Shown here: positions 17,138-26,333 of the stretch, one piece after another
How the letters are laid out: the number at the start of each line of letters is the position of its first letter
Numbering within the stretch: position 1 is the stretch's first letter
Source of the DNA: Paenibacillaceae bacterium GAS479
Lineage (GTDB): Bacteria; Bacillota; Bacilli; Paenibacillales; Paenibacillaceae
Direction: 5' to 3'
NCBI GenBank assembly: GCA_900105225.1
Contig: LT629764.1
Coordinates: 32,098 to 96,097 of the forward strand
DNA: 64,000 nucleotides
Program-made: the position numbers and the translations under genes
Notes under the pieces: generated by a model
Seen by the model: only the letters and a program-made list of their open reading frames with translations
Told to the model about the DNA's origin: nothing
The model's database searches: none

Positions 17138-17985
17138 TATCGTTTGCTCCTTCCGAGAATGGCATCCATTGCTGCCGAAGTGTTGTATACGATTTGAACG
17201 CTATGATGCGTATAAGGCGGGATCATCTCAGCCGTGACAAAGCTGTCATAGCCGATTGCTTCCAGTTCACGAACGACGGCCGGATAGTCCACATCACCGG
17301 CAAGCAGATCAACAAAGCCATGAAGTCCGCCAGCCGCGCGGCGGTAATCTTTAAAGTGCACTTTTTTGATGCGGGAGCCGAGAATTTGAATCCAATGCTC
17401 CGGATAACCGGAGTAAACGACGTTGCCTACATCGAAGTAGGAGCCGACATAATCGGAACCGACCGCATCGATGAAACCTCTCATCTCTAGCGGGGACAGC
17501 AGGAATTTGTTCCACACATTTTCAACACCGATGCTGACCTTGAGCTCCTCTGCTTCGGATGCCAGCTCCTGGAACGTCTCCAAGGCGCGTTCATAAGCTT
17601 TATCATAGGCGACTACCGGAGCATCAGGGATGAAATCAACACCGACTGCACCCGGCACAACCAGAATCGTATCCACTTCAAGAAGGGCTGCAAATTCGAG
17701 CTGTTTGCGGATGATATCCTTCGCCTTCGTGCGGGTAGCCTCGCTATCGCTCGTTGGCGGATAGGACCAGTACAAACCGCTCGCCAGGCTGGACAGCTCC
17801 AGGCCCGTATCGCGTGCAAGCTGCAAATAACCGAGAACTTCCTTTTCGCTGCTTTCCAGGCTAAGCTGACCGGTTTCCTCCAGAGCAAGCTCAATACCGT
17901 CGAATCCAGCGTCCTTGGCGATGGTGATGCTTTGCTCAACCGTAGTACCAGCCGGGAAGGACCATGCGTTAATTCCTTTTTTCAT
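17137..17985 (-). CDS. Xylose-isomerase-like TIM-barrel epimerase/isomerase
   Basis: The 282-residue product has the metal-site segments of the xylose-isomerase-like fold: DGIELALEE, ILVVPGAVG, VSIGVENVWNKF, GSYFDVGN and KKVHFKDYRR, ending with a VTAEMIPPY strand. It resembles L-xylulose-5-phosphate 3-epimerase and hexulose-phosphate isomerase relatives. It is the first gene of the catabolic cluster and overlaps the dehydrogenase gene. A divergent AraC regulator at 18132 probably controls it. AGGAGG lies upstream of the ATG. Confidence 0.87.
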   Translation of the reverse strand: MKKGINAWSFPAGTTVEQSITIAKDAGFDGIELALEETGQLSLESSEKEVLGYLQLARDTGLELSSLASGLYWSYPPTSDSEATRTKAKDIIRKQLEFAALLEVDTILVVPGAVGVDFIPDAPVVAYDKAYERALETFQELASEAEELKVSIGVENVWNKFLLSPLEMRGFIDAVGSDYVGSYFDVGNVVYSGYPEHWIQILGSRIKKVHFKDYRRAAGGLHGFVDLLAGDVDYPAVVRELEAIGYDSFVTAEMIPPYTHHSVQIVYNTSAAMDAILGRSKR

Positions 17986-18040
17986 AAAATGCAGCCTCCT
18001 CTTCTATTTCCTAACGTTTATACCTTGGATTATAGACTGA

Positions 18041-18054
18041 AGAAAGCGTTTTGA
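18041..18054. promoter_or_regulatory. Possible cre (catabolite control) site
   Basis: AGAAAGCGTTTTGA differs at two positions from the CcpA cre core TGAAAGCGNTTTCA. It sits between the divergent sugar cluster and AraC gene, where catabolite repression would be expected. The match is imperfect. Confidence 0.3.
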
Positions 18055-18131
18055 ATTTATCATTTTGGCCGCTGTTTTTGCATTTTCGTGGTACGATAGT
18101 GGCATAACGTCCTGATGGAGGAGAACCAAAC

Positions 18132-19028
18132 ATGAATTATATTCCATTACACCTTAAACAGGACTTACAAGTCGACGAATTAATTTCCTTGCATTATTTT
18201 GAATACCCAAAGGGCTTTTTGTTTGAGGGCGAGTCGCATGATTTTTGGGAGCTGTTATATGTGGATAAAGGCGAGGTAGAGGTGCGTGCTGACGACAGGC
18301 TGCTCGTTCTGCAGCAAGGCACCATCGTTTTCCATAAACCAGGGGAGTTCCATACGGTCCGAGTGGACAGCAAACATCGACCGCCTAACCTGATCGTCAT
18401 CGCCTTCACCTGCTCCAGCCCGCTCATGGAGAAGCTTCACGACCGGGTGGACGTTCTTCAAGAAAGAGAGGTCGGTTGGCTGTCGATTCTGCTGCAAGAG
18501 GGCTTTGCGAGTTTCCTGCCGCCCTTCCATGACCCGCAAACTCACCAGATTCGGCGCAATCCTAATGCTCCGCCTACTTCGGAGCAAATGTTCCGGCTCT
18601 GTCTTGAGCTACTGCTAATCAGTCAGATTCGCAGCGCTGATGCTGCTGGGGGACGAGACAACAGGCGGGCAGCCACTCCGGCCATGCGCGCGGCGGGACA
18701 AGATACTATCGATAAGCTGAAAGCTTTTATGGGAGAGAAGCTCGGGGAGACGTTAACGCTAGAGGATCTATGCCAGGCGGCCCATCTCGGGCGCACCCGA
18801 CTCAAAGAGCTGGTGCAGCTGCATAGCGGCATGGGGCCGATGGAGTTGTTCCGCCAGATGAAGCTGGAGGAAGCAAAGTCGATGATCCGCGAGCGCAGTT
18901 ATAGCATGACGGAAATTTCAGCAAAGCTTGGTTATTCCAGCTTGCATTATTTTTCAAGGGACTTCAAACGAGCCACCGGCATGCCGCCTTCGGAGTATGC
19001 TCGCACAGTCGAAGCTCTGCTGGGATGA
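18132..19028 (+). CDS. AraC-family transcriptional regulator
   Basis: The 298-residue protein has an N-terminal cupin sensor (about residues 10-95, with HDFWELLYVDKGEVEV and FHKPGEFHTV). A C-terminal AraC DNA-binding domain of two helix-turn-helices follows, including LTLEDLCQAAHLGRTRL and the second-helix signature MTEISAKLGYSSLHYFSRDF. It reads divergently from the epimerase-dehydrogenase genes, so it most likely activates them in response to their sugar. AGGAG precedes the ATG. Ligand unknown. Confidence 0.92.
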   Translation: MNYIPLHLKQDLQVDELISLHYFEYPKGFLFEGESHDFWELLYVDKGEVEVRADDRLLVLQQGTIVFHKPGEFHTVRVDSKHRPPNLIVIAFTCSSPLMEKLHDRVDVLQEREVGWLSILLQEGFASFLPPFHDPQTHQIRRNPNAPPTSEQMFRLCLELLLISQIRSADAAGGRDNRRAATPAMRAAGQDTIDKLKAFMGEKLGETLTLEDLCQAAHLGRTRLKELVQLHSGMGPMELFRQMKLEEAKSMIRERSYSMTEISAKLGYSSLHYFSRDFKRATGMPPSEYARTVEALLG

Positions 19029-19122
19029 ATATGCGTTAGATTGTGATTTTGAACATACGCTAGATCATCCCGCTTTGATCATCCGTTCCGATCAACCCTT
19101 TTCCAAGGAGGCCTCCTGAATC

Positions 19123-19317
19123 TTGAAGCGCTCTTATTGGCAGCAATGGGGAATTTGGATTTTGCCTTTATTCGTTGTGCTCGTGGCCGGATATGGCTAC
19201 TTTACCGATTCTTCTATAAGCACCAGAGAGACTTTTGAATGGATGACCGATTACATTTCTCCATGGATCATCATTTTTTTACTACTAGTTCTGCTGCGCC
19301 GTAAGCGACGAGAGTAA
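19123..19317 (+). CDS. Small two-helix membrane protein
   Basis: The 64-residue product has two hydrophobic segments, WGIWILPLFVVLVAGYGYF and a second near WIIIFLLLVLL, and ends in a basic tail RRKRRE, suggesting both ends in the cytoplasm. It starts at TTG 19123, eleven bases after AAGGAGG. No family is recognised. It may be co-transcribed with the next membrane protein. Confidence 0.6.
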   Translation: MKRSYWQQWGIWILPLFVVLVAGYGYFTDSSISTRETFEWMTDYISPWIIIFLLLVLLRRKRRE

Positions 19318-19391
19318 GCCATTGTAGGGGAATTGCACTCCGGGAGGCTCTGCTTGTAGGGGTTGGTGTTAGAAAGAGACGGAGGAACGTC

Positions 19392-19802
19392 ATGCTTCGC
19401 AATAATCTGTTATCACTAGCAGCGCATGCAATTGTACTTATCTTCAGCGGCCTGCTTAGTAGCATGGCAGGCCGACAGCCCCTGTGGATTTATTTCGTTG
19501 TCCTTCTCTCTTTTATCGGATATGCACTCTTTGGATATTTGTACATGCGTCCGATGCGGTCCAGCCTCCATAACTTCGTTTCCGTTTCGTTAGCGAGTCT
19601 AATCGGCTTACTAATCGGAGTGTATTGCTGGAATTTCCCAAGCCTGATGGGGTTTAATTGGATGATCTTTCTCTTTTACAATCTGTACGCTTTTTTGCTT
19701 GCTGATTTTGTTCCGTTTTCTCCTGAGCCCAAGTTGACGATTTGGTTTTTCATTGTTCCGAGTCTGTTCTTATGGATCGGTATGGGGCTGAGGCGGTCGT
19801 AA
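19392..19802 (+). CDS. Four-helix integral membrane protein, unknown
   Basis: This 136-residue protein consists of about four membrane spans: LSLAAHAIVLIFSGLLSS, WIYFVVLLSFIGYALFGYLY, SLASLIGLLIGVYCW with the following IFLFYNLYAFLLADF, and a final IWFFIVPSLFLWIG. GACGGAGG lies ahead of the ATG. I recognise no family. A palindromic terminator follows 17 bases after the stop. Confidence 0.65.
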   Translation: MLRNNLLSLAAHAIVLIFSGLLSSMAGRQPLWIYFVVLLSFIGYALFGYLYMRPMRSSLHNFVSVSLASLIGLLIGVYCWNFPSLMGFNWMIFLFYNLYAFLLADFVPFSPEPKLTIWFFIVPSLFLWIGMGLRRS

Positions 19803-19818
19803 GCTAGAAAATATAAAC

Positions 19819-19868
19819 GGGGCCGTCCTAATAGTCACTTATTAGATGACTTTCGGGACAGCCCCTTT
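19819..19868. repeat. Palindromic IS-end-like element acting as a bidirectional terminator
   Basis: GGGGCCGTCC pairs with GGGACAGCCCC around an inner AGTCA/TGACT stem, then CCCCTTTG. Read from the other strand it starts GGGGCTGTCCCGAAAGTCAT, resembling the ends of transposase-bearing insertion sequences. Related sequences occur at 45523-45547 and 45601-45645. It sits between two convergent genes, so it can end both transcripts. Confidence 0.65.
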
Positions 19869-19881
19869 GTGCTATTTTGAA

Positions 19882-20541
19882 CTATCGTTCCTCGCTTAAC
19901 CACTCCGCGCAATTAACTGCACGTAATTGTAGCTCATTATACAGCATCCCGGCATGGTAACCATCACAAACGGCATGATGGAATTGTCCTGATAACGGCA
20001 GCAGAATTTTTTCATCATGCTGAAAGTATTTCCCCATTGTAAAGATGGGTAGTAAATAGTTTCCCTCGTTGTAGATGTTCAGGTTAAAGCCAGTGAAGCT
20101 AACCCAAGGAATGCTAGAAATATTGAAAGTGTTAGGTGGTTGGTTAGTTTTAGCGACGAAATGTTTAACACTTCCGTATTTTTGCATATCATCAATATAA
20201 CGACTGTAGAAATCGTTAAAATCTTCACCGTACAAAGTCCATATGCTTGAAAAAGTTTTGTCATCATCATGGAATACGGTAAAACTAGGAGACAAGCTAT
20301 TCCAATACCCTAATGTCTCATCATTAAAACATGTGCGAAATTCATTGTGGCTGTTTACCACCGTAGTTATCATGTGAATCAGTGCTGGATACAGCTTTAT
20401 CCCCCGACTCTTAAGTTCTTTCAATAGCAGGGAAATGTCAATGTTGGCAGTCATGCTGTAGGTGCATCTGACGTTATTTAAATAATGCTCAAAATAAGGT
20501 TTTCTATTCCAGTTATCCATGACAATCGGATTGAATTTCAT
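19882..20541 (-). CDS. cat: Type A chloramphenicol O-acetyltransferase
   Basis: The 219-residue enzyme acetylates chloramphenicol with acetyl-CoA and inactivates it. The catalytic motif QFHHAVCDGYH (His188-His189, Asp193) is intact, and the N-terminus MDNWNRKPYFEHYLN and SIPWVSFTGFNLN segment are typical of the family. Base composition is more AT-rich than the surroundings. The gene is preceded by a 9-codon leader peptide and a hairpin that hides its ribosome site, the known arrangement for chloramphenicol-inducible cat genes. This suggests a functional, inducible and perhaps acquired gene. Confidence 0.95.
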   Translation of the reverse strand: MKFNPIVMDNWNRKPYFEHYLNNVRCTYSMTANIDISLLLKELKSRGIKLYPALIHMITTVVNSHNEFRTCFNDETLGYWNSLSPSFTVFHDDDKTFSSIWTLYGEDFNDFYSRYIDDMQKYGSVKHFVAKTNQPPNTFNISSIPWVSFTGFNLNIYNEGNYLLPIFTMGKYFQHDEKILLPLSGQFHHAVCDGYHAGMLYNELQLRAVNCAEWLSEER

Positions 20542-20547
20542 TTAATA

Positions 20548-20587
20548 TAACCTCCTAAAATGATTGCTCTTTCGTTTTAGGAGGTTA
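20548..20587 (-). promoter_or_regulatory. cat translational attenuator hairpin
   Basis: On the coding strand TAACCTCCTAAAA and TTTTAGGAGGTTA form a perfect 13-bp stem with a 14-base loop. The 3' arm contains the AGGAGG ribosome site of cat, so translation is blocked until a stalled ribosome on the leader opens the stem. Confidence 0.92.
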
Positions 20588-20606
20588 AATCCACTGCTTT
20601 AACCAT
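20577..20606 (-). CDS. cat leader peptide MVKAVDLTS
   Basis: ATG at 20606 opens a 9-codon frame, MVKAVDLTS, whose last codons and stop overlap the 5' arm of the attenuator stem. Leader peptides of inducible cat genes begin MVKT or similar, and a ribosome paused by chloramphenicol near codon 5-6 disrupts the stem. The placement of frame and stem here matches that mechanism. Confidence 0.85.
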   Translation of the reverse strand: MVKAVDLTS

Positions 20607-20674
20607 ATCCTCATCACAATCCTATATTAATATTTTACTGCCATTAAATTGACCCTTAATCCTGACAGCACTGT

Positions 20675-21247
20675 TCAAATTCGTTCCTTCAAGTAATTTT
20701 CATAATCCTCTAACCATACCTTCTCTATCCAAGCACCAGTATTATTTTGTGCGATGTAGTCAAATGCTTTTTTGGGACTAAGAATATTCATTATTTTAGG
20801 GCCATATTCAATAATTTTAGTCGTCATGTTTTCAAGCTGTGCCTTAATATGTTCAGCATCTCCAACGTCAGAATCACCGTAATAAATACCTTCACAAGGA
20901 ATCCCTCTATTACCCCTAAGATAATTGATCGGGTTATAGTTAACCCTGAACAAACTCTCTTCCGTGAATTCGGATATTAAAAACCTGAATGGATAATTCA
21001 TCGGTTCCTTAAGATATATATTGTTAGTTGATAACTTTAAGTAATCTCTAACAAAACTATGTCTGACACAAAAATTAAAATCTGATCCCTGTTCGCCTCT
21101 AAATGTACTCCGTATTAAAGCTGCAACCGTACTTCCTTTAGTGAGATATAAGCTGTGCCCTTTAGGGAAATACCCGTGCTCTCGAAGCTTTTTAGTGACA
21201 ATCTCATCATATATAAAATTAAAATTTTCAGCATTCAAAATGATCAC
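20675..21247 (-). CDS. Uncharacterised AT-rich protein
   Basis: The 190-residue protein begins with a short helix then KLREHGYFPKGHSLYLTKGS, a pattern somewhat like DUF4304 proteins, and has a FRGEQGSDFNF segment. It lacks signal peptide and membrane spans. Codon use and base composition are like the adjacent cat gene and unlike the GC-richer core genes, so both may have arrived together. Function unknown. Confidence 0.6.
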   Translation of the reverse strand: MIILNAENFNFIYDEIVTKKLREHGYFPKGHSLYLTKGSTVAALIRSTFRGEQGSDFNFCVRHSFVRDYLKLSTNNIYLKEPMNYPFRFLISEFTEESLFRVNYNPINYLRGNRGIPCEGIYYGDSDVGDAEHIKAQLENMTTKIIEYGPKIMNILSPKKAFDYIAQNNTGAWIEKVWLEDYENYLKERI

Positions 21248-21384
21248 CTTTTACATTGAGATTCTCATAGACTGGCCCAAACGCCCACATGAAAAATCCC
21301 CTCCGGCCAACAGTGTTGAATTCATAATATCATGAACTCTTTTTTCACTGCCTACCGTAAGGGGATAATGTCATTACATAGAAA

Positions 21385-21888
21385 TTATTCCGCCGGAGGA
21401 GTAAAGCTCCGACCTGCAAACTCGCTGTCCAGCATGTAGAAAGCGTTGCTGTCGGACTCGATCCGTCTCAACTTCTGGATGACGCTGTCGAACAGAGCCT
21501 CTTCCTCAACCTGCTCGTCGATGAACCATTTGAGGAAGTAGATCGTCGCATGCTCGCGCTCATCGAGAGCGAGGTCAGCCAGATGGTAGAAGTTCTTCGT
21601 GTTCTGCTGCTCATGGTGGTAGCCATGCTGAAATACATCCAACATCGAGGAGTATTCGTTTTTCGGCTCTGGCATCGACTGGAGGACAGCGCGGCGTCCA
21701 CGATCATTGAGGAACTTGTAAATCTTCATCGCATGGAAGCGCTCCTCCTCCGCTTGCACGAGGAAGAAGTTAGAGAAGCCGTCCAAGCTCTCGCCAGAGC
21801 AATGGGCCGCCATCGCGAGGTACACATGAGCGGAATAAAATTCAAAGTTCATCTGATCGTTCAACGCTTTGGCCAAATTATCATTCAT
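21385..21888 (-). CDS. ftnA: Ferritin (non-heme)
   Basis: The 167-residue four-helix-bundle protein carries the ferroxidase ligands of bacterial ferritins: Glu17 in NFEFYSAHVY, EEERFHAMKIY, and late ALDEREHATIYFLKWFIDEQVEEE. Ferritins oxidise and store iron in 24-subunit shells in the cytoplasm. AGGAGGAATTCCA precedes the ATG. It is followed, after 11 bases upstream, by a DUF1450 gene on the same strand, so the two may be co-expressed. Confidence 0.93.
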   Translation of the reverse strand: MNDNLAKALNDQMNFEFYSAHVYLAMAAHCSGESLDGFSNFFLVQAEEERFHAMKIYKFLNDRGRRAVLQSMPEPKNEYSSMLDVFQHGYHHEQQNTKNFYHLADLALDEREHATIYFLKWFIDEQVEEEALFDSVIQKLRRIESDSNAFYMLDSEFAGRSFTPPAE

Positions 21889-21899
21889 TGGAATTCCTC

Positions 21900-22121
21900 C
21901 TAAGAAGATGATTGCTTTTTGAGCACACGCTTAGCGAGCCCTTTGGGCTTCGTGGCGGATACCGTTCTACCCTTTATTACGGCAAAACATCGCTCTTTGC
22001 AAAGTCGGCAGCTGCCAAGACAATCCGACTTCTTGAGCTCCAGCCCGGGCTCGTCCTTCAGCTTTCGATAAGCGGACTTGGACATCAGCCTTAAATTCTT
22101 GCGGCAGAAGCGAACCTTCAT
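21900..22121 (-). CDS. DUF1450 small cysteine protein
   Basis: This 73-residue protein resembles the YuzB/DUF1450 group. It starts KVRFCRKNL and has a conserved cysteine cluster in SDCLGSCRLCKERCFAVIKG, followed by a basic end. Function in the family is unknown; the cysteine set suggests metal or iron-sulfur binding. It lies just upstream of ferritin on the same strand, consistent with an iron-related role, which is inference only. Confidence 0.75.
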   Translation of the reverse strand: MKVRFCRKNLRLMSKSAYRKLKDEPGLELKKSDCLGSCRLCKERCFAVIKGRTVSATKPKGLAKRVLKKQSSS

Positions 22122-22169
22122 GACGGCCAGCCTCCTTAGGCATGCCAGACTTACCGAACACGGAGGGGA

Positions 22170-22871
22170 TCAGCCCTTTCCGCCAGTTCCGCGGAACTTA
22201 TTGCGGCTATGGACGCGAGCCTCCTCCGGCGTGCTTACCCGATTGCGGCTCCATTCAAGCAGAATACGGTCGATGTACGGAAAATGAAGCTTCCCGGCAA
22301 ATACCGCCTCACGCAGCGCAAAACGGATCAGCTCGTCGCTGTAGCGATCTTGATCGAGCCAACTGCTAATGCGCTCGAACTCCATCGGCGACAGCAACCG
22401 GCCAAACTCCTGTTCGAATACCGCGAACAGATTCTGCTCGTTGGTCGGCTCAGGACGGGCGTGAGCTTCCGTCTTCGGGCTGTCAGCGGCAGCGGCGGTA
22501 ACTTCCTCCGCTGCTGCCCACTGCGCCGCCCGCTCCAGCCAGCCTTGCCAGTTGTAACGCTCGTAACGGATTCCACTCACACTATCCAATGCATCATCAA
22601 TAGTCAAAAAGCCTTCCTTGATGAGCCTGCCGAGCAATTGCTCCACGGAACGCCCGGATATACCGAGACGAACCGCCAGCTCCTCGGGAGTTGGAAAGTC
22701 CTTGCGCTCCGAATCCCGGAACGCCATTAATTGCAGCATTAACATGAAGTCGGTGTCGCTAAGACCAAGCTCTCGATAAGAGCGTAGCAGCAGCGAAGGC
22801 AGGAACACGCCCCGGTCGCCCAACAGGGAGGCCAAGGCGCGTGTATAAGCAGCAGAAAATTCTTGATTCAT
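22170..22871 (-). CDS. dnaD: DnaD replication-initiation protein
   Basis: The 233-residue protein has the N-terminal winged helix (about residues 25-100, TPEELAVRLGISGRSVEQLL) and the C-terminal DnaB2 domain with a YxxxIxxxW-like end (FPYIDRILLEW). DnaD with DnaB and DnaI loads the replicative helicase at oriC and at restart sites. It follows asnS directly, as in B. subtilis, but nth, normally the next gene, is absent. The ATG at 22871 starts three bases after the asnS stop; a TTG at 22877 is possible. Confidence 0.93.
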   Translation of the reverse strand: MNQEFSAAYTRALASLLGDRGVFLPSLLLRSYRELGLSDTDFMLMLQLMAFRDSERKDFPTPEELAVRLGISGRSVEQLLGRLIKEGFLTIDDALDSVSGIRYERYNWQGWLERAAQWAAAEEVTAAAADSPKTEAHARPEPTNEQNLFAVFEQEFGRLLSPMEFERISSWLDQDRYSDELIRFALREAVFAGKLHFPYIDRILLEWSRNRVSTPEEARVHSRNKFRGTGGKG

Positions 22872-22873
22872 GA

Positions 22874-24172
22874 TCAAGGATAGAGCCTGTAGAGCGTACG
22901 CGGGAAGGCGATCGTTTCACGTACATGCTCAAGGCCGCAGATCCAAGCTACCGTACGCTCCAAACCAAGTCCGAAGCCGGAATGCGGAACGGTGCCGTAA
23001 GTACGCAGATCCATGTACCACTGGTACGCTTCAAGCGGCAGCTTATGCTCTTCGAAACGCTGCGCCATCAGCTCGGGATCGTCGATCCGCTGCGAGCCGC
23101 CAATGATCTCGCCGTAACCTTCCGGTGCGATCATGTCCGCGCACAGAACGACTTCTGGACGATTCGGATCTGGCTTCATGTAGAAAGACTTGATCGATGC
23201 CGGGTAATGCGTAATGAACACCGGACGGTCGTATGCTTCGGCAATCGCCGTTTCATGCGGTGCACCGAAGTCTTCGCCCCAAGGCACTTCAAAGCCGTTA
23301 TTGTTCAGGAAATCAATCGCCTCATCATAAGTGATGCGTGGGAATGGAGCCTGAATCGCCTCCAGCTTAGAGATGTCACGGCCAAGCGTTTCGAGCTCTG
23401 GACGGCAGTTCTTCAATACGCTGGCAACGACATGCGCAACGAATGACTCTTGAATGCGCAAACTTTGCTCAAGGTCGACAAACGCCATCTCCGGCTCAAT
23501 CATCCAGAATTCAATCAGATGACGGCGCGTTTTAGACTTCTCAGCGCGGAACGTAGGCCCGAAGCTGTATACTTTACCAAGCGCCATTGCGGCTGCTTCC
23601 ATGTACAGCTGTCCACTTTGAGTCAGATAAGCATCTTCATCAAAATACTTCGTATGGAACAGATTTGTCGTGCCTTCTGCCGAGGTCGGCGTCAGGATCG
23701 GCGGATCGACCTGGGTGAACCCGTTCGTATCGAAGTATTCGTTGACAGCGCGCTTGATCTCGGCGCGAATCGTCAGCACCGCACGCTGTTTAGGCGAGCG
23801 CAGCCATAGATGGCGATGATCCATCAGGAAGTCAACGCCATGCTCCTTCGGAGTGATCGGATATTCCTGAGTCACCTGGATGATCTCGATGCCTTCAACG
23901 ACGAGCTCGAAGCCGGATGGGCTGCGTGGCTCTTCCTTAACGGTACCGGTCACATAAAGCGAACTTTCCTGGGTCAGCTTACCTGCATTATCCCAGGTTT
24001 CCTCGCTCACTTCGTTTTTGGCTACTACGCCTTGGATGAAGCCAGTGCCGTCACGCAGCTGCAGAAAAGCAATTTTGCCGCTCGAACGCTTACGTTGAAC
24101 CCACGCGCCAATCCGCACGCTGCGGCCTACATGGCCGGATACTTCCCGAATCGTTACCAATGCGTCACTCAT
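22874..24172 (-). CDS. asnS: Asparaginyl-tRNA synthetase
   Basis: The 432-residue class IIb synthetase charges tRNA-Asn. An OB-fold anticodon domain ([20 protein letters not shown]) precedes the catalytic core with motif 2 ([19 protein letters not shown]) and motif 3 ([20 protein letters not shown]). It lies upstream of dnaD, the conserved Bacillales order. No T-box was seen in the short region ahead of it. Confidence 0.97.
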   Translation of the reverse strand: MSDALVTIREVSGHVGRSVRIGAWVQRKRSSGKIAFLQLRDGTGFIQGVVAKNEVSEETWDNAGKLTQESSLYVTGTVKEEPRSPSGFELVVEGIEIIQVTQEYPITPKEHGVDFLMDHRHLWLRSPKQRAVLTIRAEIKRAVNEYFDTNGFTQVDPPILTPTSAEGTTNLFHTKYFDEDAYLTQSGQLYMEAAAMALGKVYSFGPTFRAEKSKTRRHLIEFWMIEPEMAFVDLEQSLRIQESFVAHVVASVLKNCRPELETLGRDISKLEAIQAPFPRITYDEAIDFLNNNGFEVPWGEDFGAPHETAIAEAYDRPVFITHYPASIKSFYMKPDPNRPEVVLCADMIAPEGYGEIIGGSQRIDDPELMAQRFEEHKLPLEAYQWYMDLRTYGTVPHSGFGLGLERTVAWICGLEHVRETIAFPRTLYRLYP

Positions 24173-24212
24173 GCCTAGACTTCCCCTCTCTGTTCTACGC
24201 CTATAATTTTTA

Positions 24213-25415
24213 TTAGGCTTGTTTCGTCAGCTTGAACGTATCGCGGGCGATCAGCAGCTCTTCATTAGTCGGTACGATCATGACTGTGACAGAAGAATCT
24301 GGCGTAGAGATGATCCGCGCTTCCTTGCTGCGCTGAGCGTTAAGCTCCTTGTCCAGCTTGATGCCGAGGAAAGTAAGCCCTTCGCATACATGCTCGCGCA
24401 GAACGGCGGAGTTTTCTCCAACACCTGCCGTGAACAGCAGCACATCAATGCCATTCATCGCTGCCGCGTAAGCTCCGATGTATTTTTTGACCCGGTACGT
24501 GTACATTTCAAAAGCAAGCCGGGCGTTTTTGTCACCGTCAAACATAGCTTCTGTAATCTCGCGCATGTCGCTGCTAAGGCCGGAAATCGCGAGCAGACCG
24601 CTATGCTTGTTGAGCATGGAGTTGACCTCGGTGAGTGTCAAGTCTTCCTTGTTCATCGTGTAAGGCACGATTGCCGGATCGAGATCACCGCTACGAGTGC
24701 CCATCATCAGCCCTTCAAGCGGCGTCATACCCATGCTAGTGTCAAAAGATTTGCCGTTCAAAATAGCCGTTGCGCTGGCGCCATTGCCAATATGGCAGCT
24801 GACCAGCTTCAGCTCTTGGAGCGGCTTGCCAAGCAGATCCGCAGCGCGCTCGCTCACATAGGCGTGGCTCGTACCGTGGAAGCCGTAGCGGCGAATGGCA
24901 TGGCGCTTGTACAGCACCATCGGAATCGGGTACAGATACGATTGCTGCGGCATCGTTTGATGGAAGGCCGTATCAAAAACGACAACTTGAGGAACACCTG
25001 GCAATACCGCCTCAACGGCTGTAATCCCCATCATATGGGCCGGATTGTGCAGCGGCGCCAAATCGAACAATTTACGAATTTCCAGCTTCGTCTCCTGAGT
25101 TACGAGTGCCGACTCCTTGAACACTTCGCCGCCGTGTACGACACGGTGTCCAACCGCATCGATGTCACTGACGGAGGAAAGCACACCATGCTCCTTATGC
25201 GTGAGCATGTCGAGCACGCGCTTGATAGCGCTGGTGTGTTCAAGAATTTCGTCGACGACTCTGACTTCCGGGCGATCCGCCGGCTCATGCGTCACGATCG
25301 AAGAATCCATGCCGATCCGCTCTACGCGGCCACTGGCCAGAACGGATTCGTCGGTCATGTCATACAGCTGGTATTTCAGCGAAGAGCTTCCCGCATTTAT
25401 GACTAGAATTTTCAT
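24213..25415 (-). CDS. ackA: Acetate kinase
   Basis: The 400-residue protein starts [19 protein letters not shown] and shows the family signatures [17 protein letters not shown] and [19 protein letters not shown]. It converts acetyl phosphate and ADP to acetate and ATP. Its start overlaps the upstream 3-hydroxyacyl-CoA dehydrogenase by four bases (ATGA), an unusual partner because ackA is normally alone or with pta. Overflow or fermentative metabolism is the likely setting. Confidence 0.97.
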   Translation of the reverse strand: MKILVINAGSSSLKYQLYDMTDESVLASGRVERIGMDSSIVTHEPADRPEVRVVDEILEHTSAIKRVLDMLTHKEHGVLSSVSDIDAVGHRVVHGGEVFKESALVTQETKLEIRKLFDLAPLHNPAHMMGITAVEAVLPGVPQVVVFDTAFHQTMPQQSYLYPIPMVLYKRHAIRRYGFHGTSHAYVSERAADLLGKPLQELKLVSCHIGNGASATAILNGKSFDTSMGMTPLEGLMMGTRSGDLDPAIVPYTMNKEDLTLTEVNSMLNKHSGLLAISGLSSDMREITEAMFDGDKNARLAFEMYTYRVKKYIGAYAAAMNGIDVLLFTAGVGENSAVLREHVCEGLTFLGIKLDKELNAQRSKEARIISTPDSSVTVMIVPTNEELLIARDTFKLTKQA

Positions 25416-26284
25416 ACCCGGTCACCATCCTTGTCATAATGGAAAAAGCCTTCCCCGCTTTTAACTCCAAGCTGGCCGGCGCGCACCATTTTTTTGAGAA
25501 TAAAGGATGGACGGTATTTAAGTTCTCCGTACTCGCGGAACATCGAATCAAGCGCTGCATGAACAGAATCCAATCCGAAGCGATCCGCCATCTCGAACGG
25601 GCCATGCTGGAACGAGTAGCCGATCCGCATTGCGCTATCGATATCTTCGACCGAGGCAACGCCTTCCTCCAAAATATGGAGCGCTTCATTGATGAAGAGG
25701 CAGATCAGACGTGTCGTAATAAAACCTGGTGACTCAAATACCATGACGCCTTTTTTGTCGATGACCTGCTCTACGAAACCTTTGGTCAGCTTGAAGGTCG
25801 CATCAGAAGTGCGCAGACCGCGTACGATTTCGACAAGATCCACTTTGAATACCGGATACACAAAGTGCATGCCGATAACACGTTCTGGATGTTCTGCAGC
25901 GCTAGCCAGTTCCGTCAGCGATAGAGTCGAGGTATTGCTCGCAACAATGACATCCGGTGGGCAGGCGCGATCCACGGCCGCAATAATGGCCTTTTTACGC
26001 TCAAGATCCTCCGTAATCGTCTCTATGATCAGCTCGCATTGGGAGAAATCCTCCATGGAGGTCACTCCGTGAATGCGATTCAGAATAAGCTTTTTCTCGG
26101 CCTGAGTCAGCGCCCATTTCTCGATCTGCTTGTCCAGGCTGATCTCAATGTTGCGCATACCCTGCTCCAGCTTGGCAGGAGTAAGCTCCATCAAAAAGAC
26201 GTCCATTCCTTTGTAAGCAAGCATTTCGGCAATGCTCTGTCCCATCGTACCGGCGCCAATAACACCGATCTTTCTAAAATTCAC
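25412..26284 (-). CDS. 3-hydroxybutyryl-CoA dehydrogenase-like protein
   Basis: This 290-residue enzyme has the NAD-binding motif IGVIGAGTMGQSIAEMLA, the catalytic HFVYPVFKVDLVEI region (His-Phe-x-x-Pro), the glutamate-containing SNTSTLSLTELA segment and a C-terminal helical domain ending SGEGFFHYDKDG. It oxidises or reduces 3-hydroxyacyl-CoA esters in short-chain fatty acid metabolism. It overlaps ackA and is probably translated with it. An Hbd or MmgB role cannot be separated from sequence alone. Confidence 0.9.
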   Translation of the reverse strand: MNFRKIGVIGAGTMGQSIAEMLAYKGMDVFLMELTPAKLEQGMRNIEISLDKQIEKWALTQAEKKLILNRIHGVTSMEDFSQCELIIETITEDLERKKAIIAAVDRACPPDVIVASNTSTLSLTELASAAEHPERVIGMHFVYPVFKVDLVEIVRGLRTSDATFKLTKGFVEQVIDKKGVMVFESPGFITTRLICLFINEALHILEEGVASVEDIDSAMRIGYSFQHGPFEMADRFGLDSVHAALDSMFREYGELKYRPSFILKKMVRAGQLGVKSGEGFFHYDKDGDRV

Positions 26285-26333
26285 AGTAAGTCCGCTCCAT
26301 TCGTATACCTTTTTTATCTATAGGTTGCCCCTT

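Noticed and set aside
24219..25406. Long plus-strand frame opposite ackA
   Set aside because: It is the antisense shadow of ackA; no ribosome site and no family features.
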